From contig NZ_JAHBGF010000010.1 in the NCBI RefSeq assembly GCF_018390695.1, positions 124,001 to 188,000 of the forward strand: a stretch of DNA of 64,000 bases. Reading direction: 5' to 3'. This document shows positions 53,761 to 61,599 of this stretch, in pieces. The notes below the pieces were generated by a model that searched no databases, was not told the origin of the DNA, and saw only the letters and a program-made list of their open reading frames with translations. The position numbers were made by a program, and so were the translations under genes. Each line of letters begins with the position of its first letter. Position 1 is the first letter of the stretch. The stretch comes from Ancylobacter sonchi (GTDB lineage: Bacteria > Pseudomonadota > Alphaproteobacteria > Rhizobiales > Xanthobacteraceae).

Positions 53761-54866
53761 AGCCTGAGAACGAAGCGCGACAGCGCGGCCTCATCGACCG
53801 TGACGCCCAGCCCCGGCCGGTCGGAGGGCTCGATATGGCCGTCAATGATCGAGATCGGTTCGACGCAGGGATCGCTGGCCAGGTACTGGTTGGTGACGCT
53901 CACATCCCAGTCGATCTGCGGCAGCCCCACCGCCAGATGCGCGATGGCCGCCGCAGCGACGGAGGTTTCCGCGGTCTTGCAGGCAAGATTGACGTGCATG
54001 CCGAGAGCGGCTGTTCGGAGCCCCGCCTCGACGGTTCGTCCGATCCCGCCGAGCTTGATCGTCTTCAGGCTGACGCCTCGTGCGGCGCCGGCGTTATGAT
54101 GCCGTTCGATGTCGTCCAGCGAATGGATGCCTTCGTCGGCCCCGATGGGGATGGACGCTTCCAGAGCCGTGGCGCGCATCGCGTCAAGGTCGCCGGCACT
54201 CACCGGCTGCTCGAAGAAGTCGACGCCGGCCTCGGCCGCCCCGCGTGCGAAGGCGAGCGCTTCGTCGCGATCGTACCCCTGATTGGCATCGGCCGAGACC
54301 CGTATGCCGCGCCCGAGCTCGGCGCGAATATCGGCGCAACGGGCGAGGTCTCGCGGCACGCGTTCCTGCGTGCCCGCCCCGACCTTCACCTTGAAGGCCA
54401 CGAAGCCGTCATCGGCCTTGCGGCGTGCCTGGGCGCGCTCGTCGTCGATCGGCCCGCCGAGCATATAGAGGATCGGTGCCGTGCGACGCGCCCTCGCGCC
54501 GAGAAAGGCATAGAGCGGGACCCCCGCCGCCTGTGCGGCGAGGTCGTGCAGCGCCATGTCGAGCGCCGACTTCGCGCCATTATTGCCGTAGATCCAGCTG
54601 TCGAGCCGCCGCGAGAAGGCATCGATCTCCTCGATTTCTGCCGTCTCGACGCGCGACTTTATGAAATCCAGCGCCGCGACCATGCCGGGCAGCGTCTCCC
54701 CGGTCATTGTGGGGGCCGACGCGGCCTCGCCCCATCCGACCCGACCCTGGTCGTCTTCCAGTCGCACCAGGACGTTCTCGGCATGGCTGACGACGATGCC
54801 GGCCATCTTGAGCGGCTCGCGCAGCGGCATCTGGACAGGGAGGACGGTCATGGAGACGAGGCGCAT
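53757..54866 (-). CDS. mandelate racemase / muconate lactonizing enzyme family protein
   Basis: 369 residues, enolase superfamily. The N-terminal capping domain (1-120) is followed by a TIM barrel with the base motif AFKVKVGAG (KxK), metal ligands in ADANQGY, FFEQPV and IGADEGI, and the opposite lysine in VSLKTIKLGG. Together these indicate the MLE subgroup (cycloisomerase, dipeptide epimerase or N-acyl amino acid racemase activities). It is encoded directly before the HutC regulator gene's 3' end and convergent with the MFS gene. Probable pathway: isomerisation of an acid or lactone; the substrate is not determined. Confidence 0.88.
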   Translation of the reverse strand: MRLVSMTVLPVQMPLREPLKMAGIVVSHAENVLVRLEDDQGRVGWGEAASAPTMTGETLPGMVAALDFIKSRVETAEIEEIDAFSRRLDSWIYGNNGAKSALDMALHDLAAQAAGVPLYAFLGARARRTAPILYMLGGPIDDERAQARRKADDGFVAFKVKVGAGTQERVPRDLARCADIRAELGRGIRVSADANQGYDRDEALAFARGAAEAGVDFFEQPVSAGDLDAMRATALEASIPIGADEGIHSLDDIERHHNAGAARGVSLKTIKLGGIGRTVEAGLRTAALGMHVNLACKTAETSVAAAAIAHLAVGLPQIDWDVSVTNQYLASDPCVEPISIIDGHIEPSDRPGLGVTVDEAALSRFVLRL

Positions 54867-54889
54867 TGCTTGTTCCAGGCGATGGCCGG

Positions 54890-55678
54890 CTATACCGGCT
54901 CCCAGTGGCGCTGCAGTTCGAGCGTGAAGGCAAACCGATTGGCCGGGTGCACCGTGTAGGTCACCAGAAAGACCTTCCCGTCGCTGCCCGTATAGCGACG
55001 GATCATGTTCAGGGCGGGCGTGCCCACCTCGAGCTCCAGAGGCTTGCTCAGCTCATCGGTGATCTGCCCGGCGAAGATCTCGACGCGTGCATTCATGATG
55101 GGGTGGTCGAAATGACTCTCGATCTGGCTGTAGACCGGCTCTCCGCGCGGGTTGGGCAGGTCGAACACCGATTCAAAGCGCGGCAGGACGAAGATGTCCG
55201 ACGCGGAGATCGGCCATTTCGATCCACGGCTGAGCCGAATGCCTTTCACCCGCACCCATTCGTCGCCGGGGCTGCAGGAGAGCATGTGCGCCTGCTCGGC
55301 ATTGACCTTGAGCTTCTGGCGGAAGAAGTCCCGGCGGTAGGTTTCGGACGGGTAGCGCAGCAGTTCCGTCATCGAGCTCAGCGACTGGACGAAGCACTCG
55401 CGAGGGCGCGAGGCGATGACGATGGTCCCGACCCCCCGGCGGCGCTCGATCATTCCCATGTCGAGAAGAGACTGTAGCGCCTGACGAACGGTAAATCGGC
55501 TGACATCGAACATTTCGCAGAGCGCGAGTTCCGTCGGTAGCAGCTTATCGACCGGATACTTGCCCGATCGAATATCATTGACCAGCTGCGCCTTGATCTC
55601 GGCGTGTCGCGTGCTGTGTGTCTCGTCGCCTTCGTCGTTCGTCGAAGGAACAATCTTGAACTTGCTGCCTGGCTTCAT
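54890..55678 (-). CDS. GntR family regulator, HutC subfamily with UTRA domain
   Basis: 262 residues from ATG 55678. The winged helix has RSGKYPVDKLLPTELALCEMFDVSRFTVRQALQSLLDMGMIERRRGVGTIV. The UTRA ligand domain contains DEWVRVKGIRLSRG, PISASDIFVLPRF and a C-terminal LNMIRRYTGSDGKVFLVTYTVHPANRF, typical of HutC/PhnF-like sensors. A HutC-type site (55758-55767) lies 80 bases upstream, indicating autoregulation, and four similar sites flank the neighbouring catabolic and transport genes. It is therefore the likely local repressor. Confidence 0.92.
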   Translation of the reverse strand: MKPGSKFKIVPSTNDEGDETHSTRHAEIKAQLVNDIRSGKYPVDKLLPTELALCEMFDVSRFTVRQALQSLLDMGMIERRRGVGTIVIASRPRECFVQSLSSMTELLRYPSETYRRDFFRQKLKVNAEQAHMLSCSPGDEWVRVKGIRLSRGSKWPISASDIFVLPRFESVFDLPNPRGEPVYSQIESHFDHPIMNARVEIFAGQITDELSKPLELEVGTPALNMIRRYTGSDGKVFLVTYTVHPANRFAFTLELQRHWEPV

Positions 55679-55757
55679 TGTAGTTTCCCGGTGAATGGCG
55701 CGTGCCACGAAGAAGACAGCCTTCCGAAAGCTTTATAATACCGAGAACTGTTCAATA

Positions 55758-55767
55758 TGTCCATACA
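55758..55767. promoter_or_regulatory. HutC-type GntR operator candidate, site 3
   Basis: TGTCCATACA with flanking TATGT-N4-ACAAA arms, in an AT-rich gap between the CoA-transferase B stop and the regulator start. Fits GT-N-YR-N-AC and suggests autoregulation of the HutC-type gene. Confidence 0.5.
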
Positions 55768-55794
55768 AAGTTGGGTGTGAAGAGGCGCGGCCGG

Positions 55795-56544
55795 CTATCC
55801 GGTGCCGGCCGGCAGGCGTTCGAGGCGCGCATAGGCGTCGATGGCTGCCGGCGCAAAGCCGGATCGCCGCATGACGGCCTCGTCGACGGGCACCGGCCAG
55901 GTCAATCCTTCCAGCGCCTCGTCCACGGAGAACGGGGCGAAGACCTCCACGAGTGCCATCTCGCCGCACCGGAACGAGAAACGTCCGCGCCCGGTAATCA
56001 GCGCCGAGGGGCCGCCGCGCAGGCCCGCGGCGGCGCGCTCGTCTCCGACCAGCAGATGGCCCGGGCTGGTGACGAAATCCACCTTGGGCACGAGGCGGCG
56101 GGGCTCGTGCGGCATCAGGATGACGAAGCGGTTGGCGAGGCTCGCAATATCGTGCGCTCCACCGCTGCCGACGAGGCGCAGGCGAGGCGCTTCGTAATCT
56201 CCTATGACCGTGCTGTTGAGATTGCCGAACCGGTCCACCTGCGCCGCCGAGAGCAGGCCGAGATCGATGCGGCCAGCCTGAAGTTCGCCGAAGACGTCGA
56301 GGCAGTCGCCCAGCATCGCCGCGTTCTCGGCGATGCACGGGCTGCCGGTGGAAAGCGGCGGCACCCGAGGATCGGCGCCGATGGCTCCCGACTCAAAGAT
56401 GAGATGCGCCCTCGGGGCATGTGTGCGTTTCGCCAGCATCGCCGCCAGCGAGGGAAGACCGATGCCGACAAAGCAGGTCTCGTCGTCGCTCAATTCGAGT
56501 GAGGCGGCGAGGGCAAGATTGCGGCTCTCGATGTCGGCGGTCAT
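55795..56544 (-). CDS. CoA-transferase subunit B (glutaconate/IpdB-like)
   Basis: 249 residues from ATG 56544. Family I CoA-transferase beta fold: CFVGIGLPSLAAMLAK, LIFESGAIGADP with the glutamate expected to form the enzyme-CoA thioester in glutaconate CoA-transferase, VGSGGAHDIASLANRFVILM and VDFVTSPGHL. The ATG overlaps the subunit A stop by ATGA. IpdAB-type ring hydrolases share this fold, so either CoA transfer or hydrolytic C-C cleavage is possible. Last gene of the operon 59501-55795. Confidence 0.87.
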   Translation of the reverse strand: MTADIESRNLALAASLELSDDETCFVGIGLPSLAAMLAKRTHAPRAHLIFESGAIGADPRVPPLSTGSPCIAENAAMLGDCLDVFGELQAGRIDLGLLSAAQVDRFGNLNSTVIGDYEAPRLRLVGSGGAHDIASLANRFVILMPHEPRRLVPKVDFVTSPGHLLVGDERAAAGLRGGPSALITGRGRFSFRCGEMALVEVFAPFSVDEALEGLTWPVPVDEAVMRRSGFAPAAIDAYARLERLPAGTG

Positions 56545-57422
56545 TGGCGACCTCCGGGGCCATGATGCACGGGCCAACTCAGATCGGAGATCGGCAATTT
56601 GCCAAGATAGGCCTCCCGGTCCGCCACGCCGTGGACATGCGCGGCGAGAAAGGCGTCGAGGTCGTCCGGCCGGCGCGACAGCCGGTCATATTCGGCGAAG
56701 CGGGCATCGTCGCGCGTGTAGTAGCCGTGGACATAGGAAGGGTGCGCCCCTCCGGGAACGACGCACAGTGCCGTGACCCGGTGGGCCGGCAGCACGGTGA
56801 GTTCCGGCGAGCGGCGGACCCGTTCGGCGGGGACGATTTCCTCGACCGTCGCGATGATCCTGCGGCTGGCGAGCGCGCCCTCGCATGTGTCGCCATCGAT
56901 GCCCCAGAGCTGGACATTGCCGTCCTCATCCGCGCGCTGCGCGTGGACGAGCGCCACATCGGGACACAGGCCCGGCACGGCGGTAAGAAGCGCGCCGGTA
57001 TAGGGGCAGGTGAGCGTGGCGAGATCCGCTATGTGCTTCGGCATGTCGCCGGCCCGCAAGGCCCGGGTCGGCAGGAACGGCACGCCGATGCGTCCGGCGT
57101 GGAACCGCAGGGTCAGGGTGAAATTCGTCCATTCCTCGAGCGTCAGTGAGCCGGCCTCCAGCGCGCGACGAAAGGCGTGCGCGAGGCCGATGCCGGGATT
57201 GCCGACATAGCCGACGATGAGCCGGGCAACGCAGCCACCGGCGATCAACTGGTCGATCAGGATGTCGGCGCCGGTACGTGTGAGCGTGAGGTTCCGCTTG
57301 CCCTGGCGGATGATCTCATGGCCGGAAGCAAAGGGGACGCAGTGGCCGAACCCTCCGACGAAAACCGTGGCCCCGTCGTCGACATGATCGCGCACCGCCT
57401 GCGCCAGCGTGGTCGCCGCCAT
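56541..57422 (-). CDS. CoA-transferase subunit A (glutaconate/IpdA-like)
   Basis: 293 residues. N-terminal DHVDDGATVFVGGFGHCVPFASGHEIIRQGKRNLTLTRTGADILIDQLIAGGCV is the alpha-subunit pattern; later VALVHAQRADEDGNVQLWGIDGD and AHRVTALCVVPGGAHPSYVHGYY are typical of GctA/IpdA proteins. It starts two bases after the CaiB-type gene ends and overlaps subunit B. Partners subunit B in a hetero-oligomer; see that entry for the functional alternatives. Confidence 0.88.
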   Translation of the reverse strand: MAATTLAQAVRDHVDDGATVFVGGFGHCVPFASGHEIIRQGKRNLTLTRTGADILIDQLIAGGCVARLIVGYVGNPGIGLAHAFRRALEAGSLTLEEWTNFTLTLRFHAGRIGVPFLPTRALRAGDMPKHIADLATLTCPYTGALLTAVPGLCPDVALVHAQRADEDGNVQLWGIDGDTCEGALASRRIIATVEEIVPAERVRRSPELTVLPAHRVTALCVVPGGAHPSYVHGYYTRDDARFAEYDRLSRRPDDLDAFLAAHVHGVADREAYLGKLPISDLSWPVHHGPGGRQ

Positions 57423-57423
57423 C

Positions 57424-58635
57424 TTAGACCACTCCCTTGGTCCGCAGCGCGTCGATACGCTCCTCGCTCATGCCGAGGACCTGCGCCAGCACGCTGTCCG
57501 TGTGCTCGCCAAGCGATGGCGGCGGCCTGCGCAGGCGAGCCGGCGTTCGCGACAGCTGCATGGGGATGCCGATGGAACGGAACGCGCCGGCAGTATTGTG
57601 CATCACATCCAGCACCATTCCCGTCGCGACGGATTGCTCGGCGGCAAGCGCCTCGGCGACGCTGTTGATGCGCCCGCAGGGAATGCCGGCGGCCTGCAGG
57701 TCGGCGATCCAGCTGTCCGCCAACCGTGCGAGCATGACGTTCTCGATCAGCGCATCGAGAGCCGCGCGATTGCGGACCCGTTCCGAATTGCGGGCGAAGC
57801 GATCGTCGGCGCTCCATTCCGCATGTCCCGCCACCGCCGCGAACCGTGCGAACTGGCTGTCATTGCCGACGGCGAGCGCGATATCCGCATCGGCGCAGCG
57901 GAAGGATCGGTACGGCACGATATTGGGATGGCCATTGCCGTAGCGCCCGGCATCCTTGCCCGACACCAGCACGTTGGAGGCGACGTTGGCGAGCAGGGCG
58001 ATCGCCGTGGTGTAGAGGGAGACCTCGACATGCTGCCCGCCTTCGCCTCGCTCGCGAGCCTGAAGCGCGCCGAGGATGGCGATCGCCGCATAGAGCCCGG
58101 TGCAGATGTCGACGATGGCGACGCCTAATTTGGTCGGGTCGCCACCAACCTCGCCGGTGATGCTCATCAGGCCGCTCTCGGCCTGAAGCAGGAAGTCGTA
58201 GCCGGGCATGTTCGCCCGCGGGCCTTTCCCAGTGTAGCCGGAAATGGTGCACAGGATCGTGTTCGGCGCCTCCTCGCGGAAGAACGCCTCGCCGCACCCC
58301 ATCGCCTCGAGCGTCCCGGCCTTGAAGTTCTCGATCACCACATCCGACTGGCGGATCAGGTCGCGCAGGATTTCCCGGGCCTCCGGGGCCTTGAGGTCGA
58401 GGGTGATGCCGCGCTTGTTGCGGTTGGTGCAGAGAAAATAGGCCGCCTCGGTCCCGTGATAGGGCGGCCCCCAGGCGCGGGTATCGTCTCCCGCGCCCGG
58501 ACGTTCCACCTTGATGACATCCGCGCCGAGGTCGCCCAGCAGCATGGCGCATTGCGGGCCGGCGAGCACGCGCGTGAGGTCGAGCACGCGCAATCCCTCC
58601 AGCGCTCCCGGCTTCAGGGCCGCCGGCTCCGTCAT
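57424..58635 (-). CDS. CaiB/BaiF family (class III) CoA-transferase
   Basis: 403 residues from ATG 58635. GLRVLDLTRVLAGPQCAMLLGDLGADVIKVERPGAGDDTR is the family opening; NRNKRGITLDLKAPEAREIL, DVVIENFKAGTLEAMG, GPRANMPGYDFLLQAESGLMSITGE (containing the catalytic aspartate region) and LYTTAIALLANVASNVL follow. It transfers CoA between an acyl-CoA and a free acid and would activate the substrate acid at the start of the pathway. The ATG overlaps the crotonase stop (ATGA). Confidence 0.92.
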   Translation of the reverse strand: MTEPAALKPGALEGLRVLDLTRVLAGPQCAMLLGDLGADVIKVERPGAGDDTRAWGPPYHGTEAAYFLCTNRNKRGITLDLKAPEAREILRDLIRQSDVVIENFKAGTLEAMGCGEAFFREEAPNTILCTISGYTGKGPRANMPGYDFLLQAESGLMSITGEVGGDPTKLGVAIVDICTGLYAAIAILGALQARERGEGGQHVEVSLYTTAIALLANVASNVLVSGKDAGRYGNGHPNIVPYRSFRCADADIALAVGNDSQFARFAAVAGHAEWSADDRFARNSERVRNRAALDALIENVMLARLADSWIADLQAAGIPCGRINSVAEALAAEQSVATGMVLDVMHNTAGAFRSIGIPMQLSRTPARLRRPPPSLGEHTDSVLAQVLGMSEERIDALRTKGVV

Positions 58636-59501
58636 CGCGCCGGCGCCTTGTTCGCGTCGGCGGCGAGGTCCTCGAGATAGCGGTCGACGCGGGCCTTGTT
58701 GGCTCGGCGGAAGCGCTGGAAGTCGGGTTTGCGCTTTTCGAGGAAGGCGTTCATGCCTTCCAGCGATTCCTCGCTGCCCCAGATTTCGCCGAGCAGTTCC
58801 ATGCCGTGCTGCCAGGAGGCATAGAGCTGGTCGGATTCGAAATTGAGCGACTTCTTGGTCGAACGCAGCGTCTGGCCGGAATGGGCCTTGATGCGCTCGC
58901 ACCAGTCGAGTGTCGCGGCTTCCAGCTCGGCCTTCGGGACGACCTTGTTGATGAGGCCGACCTGCACCGCCTCCGCCGCGGTGAAGGTCCGCGCCAGGAA
59001 GATCATCTCGCGCGCCAGGCGCTCGCCGATGATGCGGGAGAGATACTGGGTGGCGCCGACCGTCGGGCAGGCGCCGACCCGCGCGCCGGTCTGGCCGAAC
59101 ACGCCATCCTCGGCCGAGATGACCATGTCGCACCAGAGCGCGAGCTCATGCCCGCCACCCACGCAGGCGCCATGGACCATGGCGATGACCGGGATCGGCA
59201 GGCCGCGAATGGTCATGGCGAGGCCGAGCATGCGGTCATTCCAGTGCATGCCGTTGGCGCGGTTGAGCCGCATCATCGCGTGGAAATCGCCGCCGGCCGA
59301 GAAAGCCTGGGTCCCCGCGCCGCGCACGACGGCGCAGGCGATGGTCGGGTCGTTGCGCGTCGAGGCGAAGGCCTGGATCAGTTCGTCCAGCGTCTGCTCG
59401 CGGAAGGCGTTGCGCACTTCGGGACGATTGATGGTGATCCAGGCGACGCCATCCTTCACGTCGAACAGGATTTCCTTGTAGGTCTTTTCGTTGGCGGTCA
59501 T
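58632..59501 (-). CDS. crotonase family enoyl-CoA hydratase/hydrolase, BadI/MenB-like
   Basis: 289 residues from ATG 59501. The oxyanion-hole segments are FSAGGDFHAM and MVHGACVGGGHELALWCDMVISAEDGVFGQTGARVGACPT. The C-terminal GINKVVP-type turn and ESLEGMNAFLEKRKPDFQRFRRAN recall BadI (2-ketocyclohexanecarboxyl-CoA hydrolase) and MenB rather than simple hydratases. Such enzymes open or close rings on CoA thioesters. First gene of an operon with the CaiB-type and two-subunit CoA-transferases; a HutC-type site lies 50 bases upstream. Confidence 0.88.
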   Translation of the reverse strand: MTANEKTYKEILFDVKDGVAWITINRPEVRNAFREQTLDELIQAFASTRNDPTIACAVVRGAGTQAFSAGGDFHAMMRLNRANGMHWNDRMLGLAMTIRGLPIPVIAMVHGACVGGGHELALWCDMVISAEDGVFGQTGARVGACPTVGATQYLSRIIGERLAREMIFLARTFTAAEAVQVGLINKVVPKAELEAATLDWCERIKAHSGQTLRSTKKSLNFESDQLYASWQHGMELLGEIWGSEESLEGMNAFLEKRKPDFQRFRRANKARVDRYLEDLAADANKAPAR

Positions 59502-59550
59502 GGATTTCGTCCTTCTAGCACGGCATCGTTGCGCGTTTGGGGCGCTGATT

Positions 59551-59560
59551 TGTACAGACA
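59551..59560. promoter_or_regulatory. HutC-type GntR operator candidate, site 4
   Basis: TGTACAGACA inside TTTGT-N4-ACAAA, a perfect five-base dyad, 50 bases before the crotonase start. It is the most symmetric outer-arm version of the five sites. Confidence 0.6.
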
Positions 59561-59587
59561 AAGACTCGTGTGGATCTGCGCCCGCTA

Positions 59588-60004
59588 TCAGCTGGCAGCT
59601 TCTTCGATCTCGACGAGCGTGCCGCAGGTGGATTTGGGGTGCAGGAAGAAGATCGGCCGGCCATGATGGCCGGGCGTGGGTTGGCCGGGGCCGGCGATGG
59701 TCAACCCTTCCGCCTTGGCGGCGCGGGCCGCGGCCTGCGCGTCAGCGACCCGGAAGGCGATATGGTGAAGCCCACCTGCCGGATTTTTCTTGAGAAATCC
59801 GTTCAAAGGCGACGATTCCGACAGCGGCGCGAGCAGTTCCAGCACCATGTCGGCGAGCGAGAGATAGGCCATCCGGACGCCCTGCGCGGGGACGTCCAGC
59901 GGAGCACTGGCGGTGCCGCCGAACTGTTGCTGGAAAGTACGGACAGCGACGTCGAGATCGGGAACGGCAATGCCGATGTGGGAGATTTTCTGTGGCGCAA
60001 TCAT
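59588..60004 (-). CDS. VOC family protein, methylmalonyl-CoA epimerase-like
   Basis: 138 residues. KISHIGIAVPDLDVAVRTFQQQFG opens the vicinal-oxygen-chelate fold; LELLAPLSESSPLNGFLKKNPAGGLHHIAFRV and the C-terminal IFFLHPKSTCGTLVEIEE carry the metal histidine and glutamate positions of methylmalonyl-CoA epimerase. It would epimerise an alpha-substituted acyl-CoA. A HutC-type site lies about 30 bases before the start, joining it to the neighbouring CoA-thioester operon. Confidence 0.87.
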   Translation of the reverse strand: MIAPQKISHIGIAVPDLDVAVRTFQQQFGGTASAPLDVPAQGVRMAYLSLADMVLELLAPLSESSPLNGFLKKNPAGGLHHIAFRVADAQAAARAAKAEGLTIAGPGQPTPGHHGRPIFFLHPKSTCGTLVEIEEAAS

Positions 60005-60033
60005 CGCGACCCCCTGAGCATGGTCGAATGATA

Positions 60034-60043
60034 TGTCCGGACT
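60034..60043. promoter_or_regulatory. HutC-type GntR operator candidate, site 5
   Basis: TGTCCGGACT contains the perfect eight-base palindrome GTCCGGAC and lies 30 bases upstream of the VOC-protein start, where it would overlap the promoter. Confidence 0.58.
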
Positions 60044-60160
60044 TTTTGATTTGCAACGATAGATGCGAAGAGGGAGGTTATTTTTCTTCTGTCGGTGACG
60101 GCGCGCGCAGCTGTTCTGCTGCGTATCGACAGTGTCCAGCTCGGATGCCGATATACATTC

Positions 60161-60228
60161 AAATAAAATCGCGCACGGAATCTGACGTATGGAGCGTATA
60201 GGCGCTCCGCCGTGATCCGTGCGCGATT
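60161..60228 (-). terminator. rho-independent terminator of the DUF296 operon
   Basis: AATCGCGCACGGA (60167-60179) and TCCGTGCGCGATT (60216-60228) are perfect 13-base inverted repeats. A nested GGAGCG/CGCTCC stem (60191-60196 with 60203-60208) sits inside. Read on the minus strand the hairpin is followed by TTTTATTT (60168 down to 60161), as expected for intrinsic termination after the DUF296 gene that stops at 60266. The remainder of 60044-60265 has no gene. Confidence 0.8.
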
Positions 60229-60265
60229 CTAGTTTGGAAATTCGAGGAAAACCTATCGGTAAATA

Positions 60266-60703
60266 TTAGTCGCTCTGAACCAGTTCGTAAATCTGGGTCA
60301 TCAGCCCGCCTTTTATTTTTCCATTGCTCAGATGGCCGACCAGAACGTCGTCATTGTGCCCCGGTCCGCCACTCAGTGCCATGTGGATGTGCACGAAGGG
60401 CTGCGGTTCATCCCAGACGACCCCTTCGCCAAGCGCCGCGGGGGGCTTTTCCGGCCATGAAATATTGCCGTAGGCGACGAGTTCGCGCCAGTCGGAGAAG
60501 TTATGGCGCGTAACATCGTAGCCGCCCTGGGTACGAAACCCGGAGATCATTTCCGTCTCCGACAGTGCTCCCAGCAGGAACACCGATCCGGCGCGGATGT
60601 TGTGATCGCGAACGAACTTGTTGATTTCGGTGAAGTAGTCGTCACCCGGCTCGCAGCGCACTTCGAAAACGCGCCCAAGCTTCAGTTCTTTGGACTTGTA
60701 CAT
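60266..60703 (-). CDS. PPC/DUF296 domain protein
   Basis: 145 residues. GRVFEVRCEPGDDYFTEINKFVRDHNIRAGSVFLLGALSE and FVHIHMALSGGPGHNDDVLVGHLSNGKI match the PPC/DUF296 fold, including the His-rich putative metal site (HIH..H..GH). Plant members bind DNA as fusions to AT-hooks; stand-alone bacterial members have no settled role. The ATG overlaps the MBL-fold stop by one base (TGATG). Last gene before the terminator. Confidence 0.85.
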   Translation of the reverse strand: MYKSKELKLGRVFEVRCEPGDDYFTEINKFVRDHNIRAGSVFLLGALSETEMISGFRTQGGYDVTRHNFSDWRELVAYGNISWPEKPPAALGEGVVWDEPQPFVHIHMALSGGPGHNDDVLVGHLSNGKIKGGLMTQIYELVQSD

Positions 60704-61575
60704 CAGGCTTCTCCCTTCACCTCGTCATAGATCCGCGAGATTCCCTTCTGGAAGGTCTCGCGCCGCTGCTTCAGCCAGTACTCCCCGCGTGACGTATCGG
60801 CGTGGAAGAATTCGCTTTCCAGCTTCGGGTCGATCATCGCCTCGCCTCGGGAGAGCCCCTTGCCGACGAGATCGGAGACCGCGCCCTTTATGGTGACCAT
60901 CCGCTCGCGCTGCCGGCGCACCACCTCCATGTCGCAGACATCGCCGTGGCCGGGCACGATGGTGTGCACATCCAGGGTCTCGATCCATTCGAGGGCCCGG
61001 ATCCAGTCGCCGAGATGGGCGTCGCCCATGCCGCCGCCGCGGGCATTCACCACGTCGCTGGCGAACAGGATCCCTTCCTCCGGCACCAGGATGGCCGAGG
61101 TGCCGGGCGAGTGCCCGCCCATCAGCGTGATCTCGAAGGTGAGGGGAGCTGCGTGCAGCACCATGGACCGTGTCCAGCAGAAGGTCGGAAGCGGAACGGC
61201 CGTCTCGGCGAGCCGGGTGGCCTCTTCGGTCAGTTTTAGGTCGTTCAGGGTGTCGACGAACATCTTCTTCGAGTAGGCGTTGTCGCCCCCCTTGCTGATC
61301 TCGTCGAAGGCGACCTGCGGCGCGAGGAAACTCACCCGGTCGCCGACACCCTCGATGAAGGACGTGCCGGAGATGTGGTCGCCATGATAGTCGGTGGCGA
61401 TGAGGTGGCGCGCCCCGCGCGGGTGCAGGCCGCGCACGACGTCCTGCCAGTGCGCCGAGTCGCTCGGGCGCACCGGGCAGTCGATCAGCACCGCGCCCTC
61501 GTCGGTGACCACGGCCGAGACATTGGCCCAGTCGTAGCCGGTCTCGACATAAACATTCTTGCCAAGTTTCTGCAT
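60703..61575 (-). CDS. metallo-beta-lactamase fold hydrolase with variant metal motif
   Basis: 290 residues. The MBL core is present, but the usual THxHxDH reads TDYHGDHISG, with aspartate in place of the first histidine. MGGHSPGTSAILV, the FASDVVN aspartate and VPGHGDVCDM supply the remaining ligands. The change could shift metal preference or leave one metal site weaker. Overall it resembles the quinoprotein-relay/SoxH-like branch. It lies 24 bases after the LVIVD gene in one operon; substrate unknown. Confidence 0.85.
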   Translation of the reverse strand: MQKLGKNVYVETGYDWANVSAVVTDEGAVLIDCPVRPSDSAHWQDVVRGLHPRGARHLIATDYHGDHISGTSFIEGVGDRVSFLAPQVAFDEISKGGDNAYSKKMFVDTLNDLKLTEEATRLAETAVPLPTFCWTRSMVLHAAPLTFEITLMGGHSPGTSAILVPEEGILFASDVVNARGGGMGDAHLGDWIRALEWIETLDVHTIVPGHGDVCDMEVVRRQRERMVTIKGAVSDLVGKGLSRGEAMIDPKLESEFFHADTSRGEYWLKQRRETFQKGISRIYDEVKGEA

Positions 61576-61599
61576 GTCGGTGTTTCCCGTGATCCGCGA

